This document shows, in pieces, positions 18,201-21,198 of a stretch of 21,198 nucleotides of DNA. Position numbers and translations under genes: made by a program. The first letter of the stretch is position 1. Every line of letters starts with the position of its first letter. The stretch covers positions 1 through 21,198 of the forward strand of contig JAYMGJ010000396.1 of the NCBI GenBank assembly GCA_037178675.1, written 5' to 3'. The notes beneath the pieces are model-generated. The model saw only the letters and a list, made by a program, of their open reading frames with translations, was not told the origin of the DNA and ran no database searches. Source of the stretch: Scleroderma bovista (taxonomy: Eukaryota; Basidiomycota; Agaricomycetes; Boletales; Sclerodermataceae).

Positions 18201-19044
18201 ACAGGTGGAGGAAGGGTGGAGTAGTCAGAGGAAGGTCCGGAGTTGGACATGGAAATGTCCAAGGCCATTGGTGGACCTATCAGGGGAAGCAGAGCAGAAC
18301 AGGAGCAAACCTGAGCTGGAGTTGGATGTACCAGCCGGAGTTGGGCTAGGTTGCAGACCAGACAAAGGGAGTGGCCGGACTGAAACCGGAGTAGCAACTA
18401 ATGGTAGGTACAGGTCCGACATGGAGGAGTTAGACCACGGATCTGTCTGTAGGAAGACAGGGGTTAGTCCTGAGGCAGAGATGGATGTAGTGACCGGAGT
18501 TGAGCTGGAGTGCAGCTATAGGGCTGGAGATGGCTGGACTAGATCCGGAGTTGCATCTATGCCTAAGGACAGGTCAGGCGGGCCATGGTTAGACCGGAGT
18601 TGCGACTGGAAAAGTATGGATATGACATCCAGTCTTGTCATTGATTTCTTCTATACAGGTTCCAACACCATCACAAGTATTTTCCTGAAGTTTTTGAGAA
18701 TGAAGTGCCACATGCTGTGGTTGCATTCGCTGCTACTGCTGTAATTTTTTTAAATCCTCTCTTGTCGCATGCTGAGACATATTTAGATTAAAGTTGCCCT
18801 AGACGAGATGGTTGTGGAAGGCAAGGAGGTCACATTTAGATGTGATGTTTATGCAGATGTCTACATTGATTTAATCGGTCTCATGTCAAAATGTGACACA
18901 GCACCCGTTCACCATGCCAAAACGAAAGCACTTCGTGTGGAATGGGCGAAGATTGGAATGTGAGTCAATTATTTACCTGGTTTGATTAGGAATGGCAGCG
19001 CAACTCCGGGCACAATGACAGGTTTTGATGTTGACCTTGATTAG
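15276..19044 (+). pseudogene. DUF6532-domain protein gene, decayed and interrupted by a solo LTR
   Basis: ATG 15276 sits in an ACCATGCC context. Exons: 15276-15399, 15448-16326, small exons near 16377-16406 and 16459-16478 (uncertain), about 16524-16967, 17020-17057, 17104-17271, 17324-17361 joined to 18633-18740, 18787-18959 and 18990-19044 (TAG). The N-terminal half is low-complexity. The C-terminal half reads FYTPLVHDIIEHTKQ, GWWPQYSPDITK, LLWEDLGNWHSALKKKAHTF, GHTNNLAHPMLSS, LVIDFFYTGS, FPEVFENEVPHAVVAFAATA, IKVALDEMVVEGKEVTFR, YADVYIDLIGLMSKCD and ends GTMTGFDVDLD, all as in DUF6532 proteins of Agaricomycetes. Their function is unknown. In-frame stops: 15366, 15555, 15738 (TAA), 15936, 16161, 16574 and 16616 (TAG), the rest TGA. 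A one-base loss lies near 18684, and the solo LTR splits the eighth exon. The last intron is only 30 nt. Confidence 0.87.
17362..18627 (-). repeat. Long solo LTR (TGTCA...TGACA) inserted in the DUF6532 gene
   Basis: 1266 bp, starting TGTCAAGACCGG and ending GGATATGACA, flanked by a perfect 5-bp duplication TCCAG (17357-17361 and 18628-18632). Excision rejoins the coding sequence of the conserved HPMLSS-LVIDFF block exactly. A minus-strand TATA-type region near 17850-17890 matches that of the 7952-8557 LTR, so it is a longer relative in the opposite orientation. It contains seven CCGGAGTTG motifs (17565, 17729, 18237, 18335, 18494, 18545, 18594) and many near matches. ORFs across it, including 210 codons ending at 18744, are repeat-driven. 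Confidence 0.9.
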
Positions 19045-19500
19045 ATTTACAGTTATCATATCATTTGTGTCCATCTTATCATGCATATTTAGAAAATGAA
19101 TTACCATTTTCTCTCTAGCTTATTTGTCTGGAGTGAGCAAGTATCAATCCAGTCCAGTCTGGAGTGGGCTGTCACACACTGTCAAATTTTGATTACTCCA
19201 GGACTTGAGGCAAACAAGGGGAATTCCCCCAGACTTTGATGGGACTGGGATGTGCTGGGACAGACTTTACAGATTCTGACAGTTAGGTACCTTGTTTGGA
19301 GTGGCTGGGGTTCTGGGATGACTGGCCAGTGCCAGCCAGTGCTGTCAAGGGCTGTCAAGGGGAGGGCTGGTTTGCTGATGAAACTTGGCAATTTGTACTT
19401 GTATCAAGTCGGTTGGTTTCCCTTCCAACTTGGGTGAGGGGGCATGCATCCAGTTGATGTTGTTGCCATTGTTGGTGTTGCCAGAAGACATGATTAAAGA
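19045..19500. other. Unassigned region downstream of the DUF6532 gene
   Basis: No supported ORF. There is a short tandem repeat GGCTGTCAAG (about 19349-19370) and several TCTGGAGTGG / TTTGGAGTGG pieces. It may be degraded transposon sequence; I cannot place it. Confidence 0.35.
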
Positions 19501-19637
19501 GGAGTTGTTGGTTGACCATCACCAAAGGCCAGTCTTATATACGCCCTAACCAATTTTCAAACCCAGACAATGGTCGCACACAATCGGTGTGGAATACGTG
19601 TTGCAGCCTCATGGGCTCAACCCTAAGAGGGGGATAC
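19501..19637 (+). pseudogene. 3' end of a Gypsy-like polyprotein and polypurine tract
   Basis: One frame reads EELLVDHHQRPVLYTP, a stop, then a stretch ending PHGLNPKRGILSRL that runs through a purine-rich tract (AAGAGGGGGATAC, 19625-19637) into an LTR-like TGTCACGAC. The layout is that of the end of pol, polypurine tract and 3' LTR of a Gypsy element. No integrase or reverse transcriptase motif is present, so the call rests on the layout. Confidence 0.4.
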
Positions 19638-19998
19638 TGTCACGACTGTGACATCTGATCACCCTTTACCCTATTGTCTGATCATGTCCACATGTTCACT
19701 GTCCATTTATTGTATGTACTCCCTTTTCCATTTTTCTCTATCTGTCCTGTATTGCCACCAATTGGTGAGTGCATTGTCCATTTCTGTCTCTCTGTACAAT
19801 TACCTAATATGTTTCCGTTCTTGTTTCCGGTTACTATATGTTCCCGTCCCGTTGCATTACTAATACAATACCTATTGGTAATCTGGTTATCACACTTACC
19901 ATACTTACTCAGCACACAGCACGACTGCGCTCATCATTTGTCGGTAATCCCAACTTCCCATACATTGCCTCATCTGTTCTACTCAGTATAAATACTTA
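19638..19998 (+). repeat. Gypsy-like 3' LTR, truncated
   Basis: It starts TGTCACGACTGTGACA (a short inverted repeat TGTCA/TGACA) directly after the polypurine tract. A TATA-like AGTATAAATA lies at about 19985-19994, as in U3/R of fungal Gypsy LTRs. It stops where a Harbinger-like terminus begins (19999). No second LTR is in the window. Confidence 0.5.
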
Positions 19999-20030
19999 GG
20001 CCTAGTTTGGATGCCAAATGAAACAAGTTC
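19996..20030 (+). mobile_element. Left terminus of a second PIF/Harbinger element (TTA target plus inverted-repeat start)
   Basis: TTA (19996-19998) followed by GGCCTAGTTTGGATGCC. Harbinger elements duplicate a 3-bp TWA/TTA target and often begin GG(G/C)CC-TGTTTGG-like. The Myb-like Harbinger gene starts 130 bases on. The right end lies outside the window, so neither the duplication nor the inverted repeat can be confirmed. Confidence 0.5.
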
Positions 20031-20128
20031 GAAATTTGAAGTTTGGAATTCAACAGTCACGGGACTCCACCACATGACAAGATAGTGGCTATGCATTGAG
20101 CTGGCATCAAGCGTTGAAGTTCACCACC

Positions 20129-21198
20129 ATGTCAAGCTCTGAACACTCTGATTGCTCCCTACACTCCAAGGGAATCGTGGAGCATACTCAACTGGTTTCA
20201 TCAGCAAAGCCAAGGAAGGCCAGAGCAAACTGGACAGATGCCGAAGAGCGTGCATTTGTTCTTTACCTGCAGCAGCGTGCAGCCACAGATGGAGATGGAC
20301 TCAACTTCCCAAAGAGAACCTTCACCAGTGTTGCACAGCACTTACAGGAAAAATTCCTGGAGCAGACAGGTGGGGAGAAGACCAGTACTGCATGCCATAC
20401 AAAGTGGACAAAAGTGCGTACTATCTCTTATCTATGCGTCATCTACTCATCAAATATCACAGCTCAGGGATGAATACTTTGCGGTTCTGAACCTCAAGAG
20501 TGCATCTGGATTTTCTGTCGACAAGAAAGTATGATTATATCTTATCTTAATCTAATCTTGGAGATTTCCAGAGACCACAGTTACATGTGATTCGAAGTAG
20601 TGTCAACCGGATTACCGGTAGATCACATGACCGGCTCCACAAGATAGCCGGAACTATCACATGCAAGGCATGTGTATAACACATGCTGATGCACGTTACA
20701 GGCATGTTTCCAGATAACTATGTTTGTGGAAACTGCACCTACTACATATGGGAATATGGTGAAATAGGTGAGAATAATACTTATCTACACACAGACCATG
20801 TACCACAGGTATATATACCCTGTAGGATTCCCTGTAGTTCTTAAGTTCAATACAGTTCAACTGTTCTCTCATTACTCGCTACTTCATAAACAACTCAACT
20901 TCAAGAACCAGCTACTAGCTATCAAAGGTACGCTTGTGCTACCCTGTTGCTGTTGCCCCAGTTTTGTTGCTACATTTTCCTGGAGCGACAGCAAAGGTGC
21001 TGGGAAGGAGAAATCAGATCCTGAATGGAAGGCATACGTCAAGGTAAGTGTTATTGTACCGCATGGAAATGACACTCATTCTAGCTATAATGTAGACGCA
21101 CAAATGCACGGCGCATTTCAGAGACAAAGGTTTCCATATCTTCAACATCATGGAGGAGATGATGCCCTCAAAAAGCAAGGGCACACACGTTTTTTGTC
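20129..21198 (+). CDS. Myb/SANT-like DNA-binding protein of a Harbinger element, partial at right edge
   Basis: ATG 20129 in ACCACCATGT context; the open frame upstream starts only at TTG. Exon 1 (20129-20413) contains ARANWTDAEERAFVLYL, LNFPKRTFTSVAQHL and TACHTKWTK. A GTGCGT...CACAG intron (about 20414-20462) leads to LRDEYFAVLNLKSASGF. After an interrupted second intron, coding resumes near 20972 with FSWSDSKGAGKEKSDPEW, then a 52-nt intron (21044-21095) and THKCTAHFRDKGFHIF to the edge. This is the Myb_DNA-bind_3 layout (three Trp/aromatic blocks, W-x-x-L, SGF, WKAYV) of the second protein encoded by PIF/Harbinger elements, which helps bring the transposase to its ends. I see no stop in these exons. 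The C-terminus is outside. Confidence 0.82.
20529..20971 (+). repeat. LTR-like insertion in an intron of the Myb-like gene
   Basis: The donor side (GTATGA near 20528) and the next coding block (near 20972) are about 440 bases apart, far longer than other introns here. A TGTCAACCGG start at 20601, a palindromic ACCGGATTACCGGT, a TATATATACC box near 20812 and downstream CTGTAGG/CAATACAG sequence look like an LTR in plus orientation. The right end and target duplication could not be fixed. It could equally be another small insertion. Confidence 0.4.

Noticed and set aside
18112..18744. 210-codon plus-strand ORF over the long solo LTR
   Set aside because: Most of it is CCGGAGTTG-type repeat, and the only recognisable end (IDFFYTGS) belongs to the DUF6532 exon after the insertion.

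Overview
The window looks like transposon-rich, largely decayed DNA from a basidiomycete fungus, most likely an Agaricomycete. The evidence is eukaryotic gene structure with short GT-AG introns (most about 45-55 nt), remnants of two gene families typical of Agaricomycetes (a FunK1-type fungal protein kinase and a DUF6532-type protein), and several transposon classes: Ty1/copia, Gypsy-type LTRs, PIF/Harbinger and a Plavaka/KDZ-like tail. I see no rRNA, tRNA gene, CRISPR or bacterial feature. Family names come from remembered motifs, not from a search.

Left part (1-7100). A copia element on the minus strand enters from the left edge. It has a long Gag-protease-integrase frame (18-3347), a leader with tandem repeats, a primer binding site (3719-3730) and its 5' LTR (3731-4018). 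It sits beside a PIF/Harbinger transposase on the minus strand (4404-about 5404) that has three introns and a complete D-D-E triad. Next come the 3' tail of another copia element (polypurine tract and LTR start, 5561-5675), a broken two-exon transposase-like gene (5676-6574, minus) and an inverted partial copy of the Harbinger 5' region (6871-7107).

Middle part (7100-11500). A second minus-strand copia element (LTR 9393-9675, gag from 9331 down to about 7431) has an expanded Gag with a 57-residue tandem repeat, cut by a solo LTR (7952-8557). A degenerate minisatellite follows (about 9730-10310), then a third copia LTR with primer binding site (10767-11071) and the C-terminal tail of a Plavaka/KDZ-like protein (11090-11512).

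Right part (11500-21198). A FunK1 kinase pseudogene (11917-14845, plus) is interrupted by a solo copia LTR with a perfect 5-bp target duplication. A DUF6532 pseudogene (15276-19044, plus) spans about ten exons, carries seven in-frame stops and is interrupted by a 1.27-kb solo LTR, also with a perfect 5-bp duplication. A Gypsy-like 3' end and LTR (about 19501-19998) is cut by the start of a second Harbinger element, whose Myb/SANT-like gene (20129 to the right edge) has another LTR-like insertion in its second intron.

No multi-gene pathway is visible. The window is best read as a nested insertion record in which host-type multigene families and transposons decayed together, mostly through TGA stops consistent with CpG loss. 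The only frames that look intact are the copia Gag-integrase frame, the Harbinger transposase core and the partial Myb-like gene.
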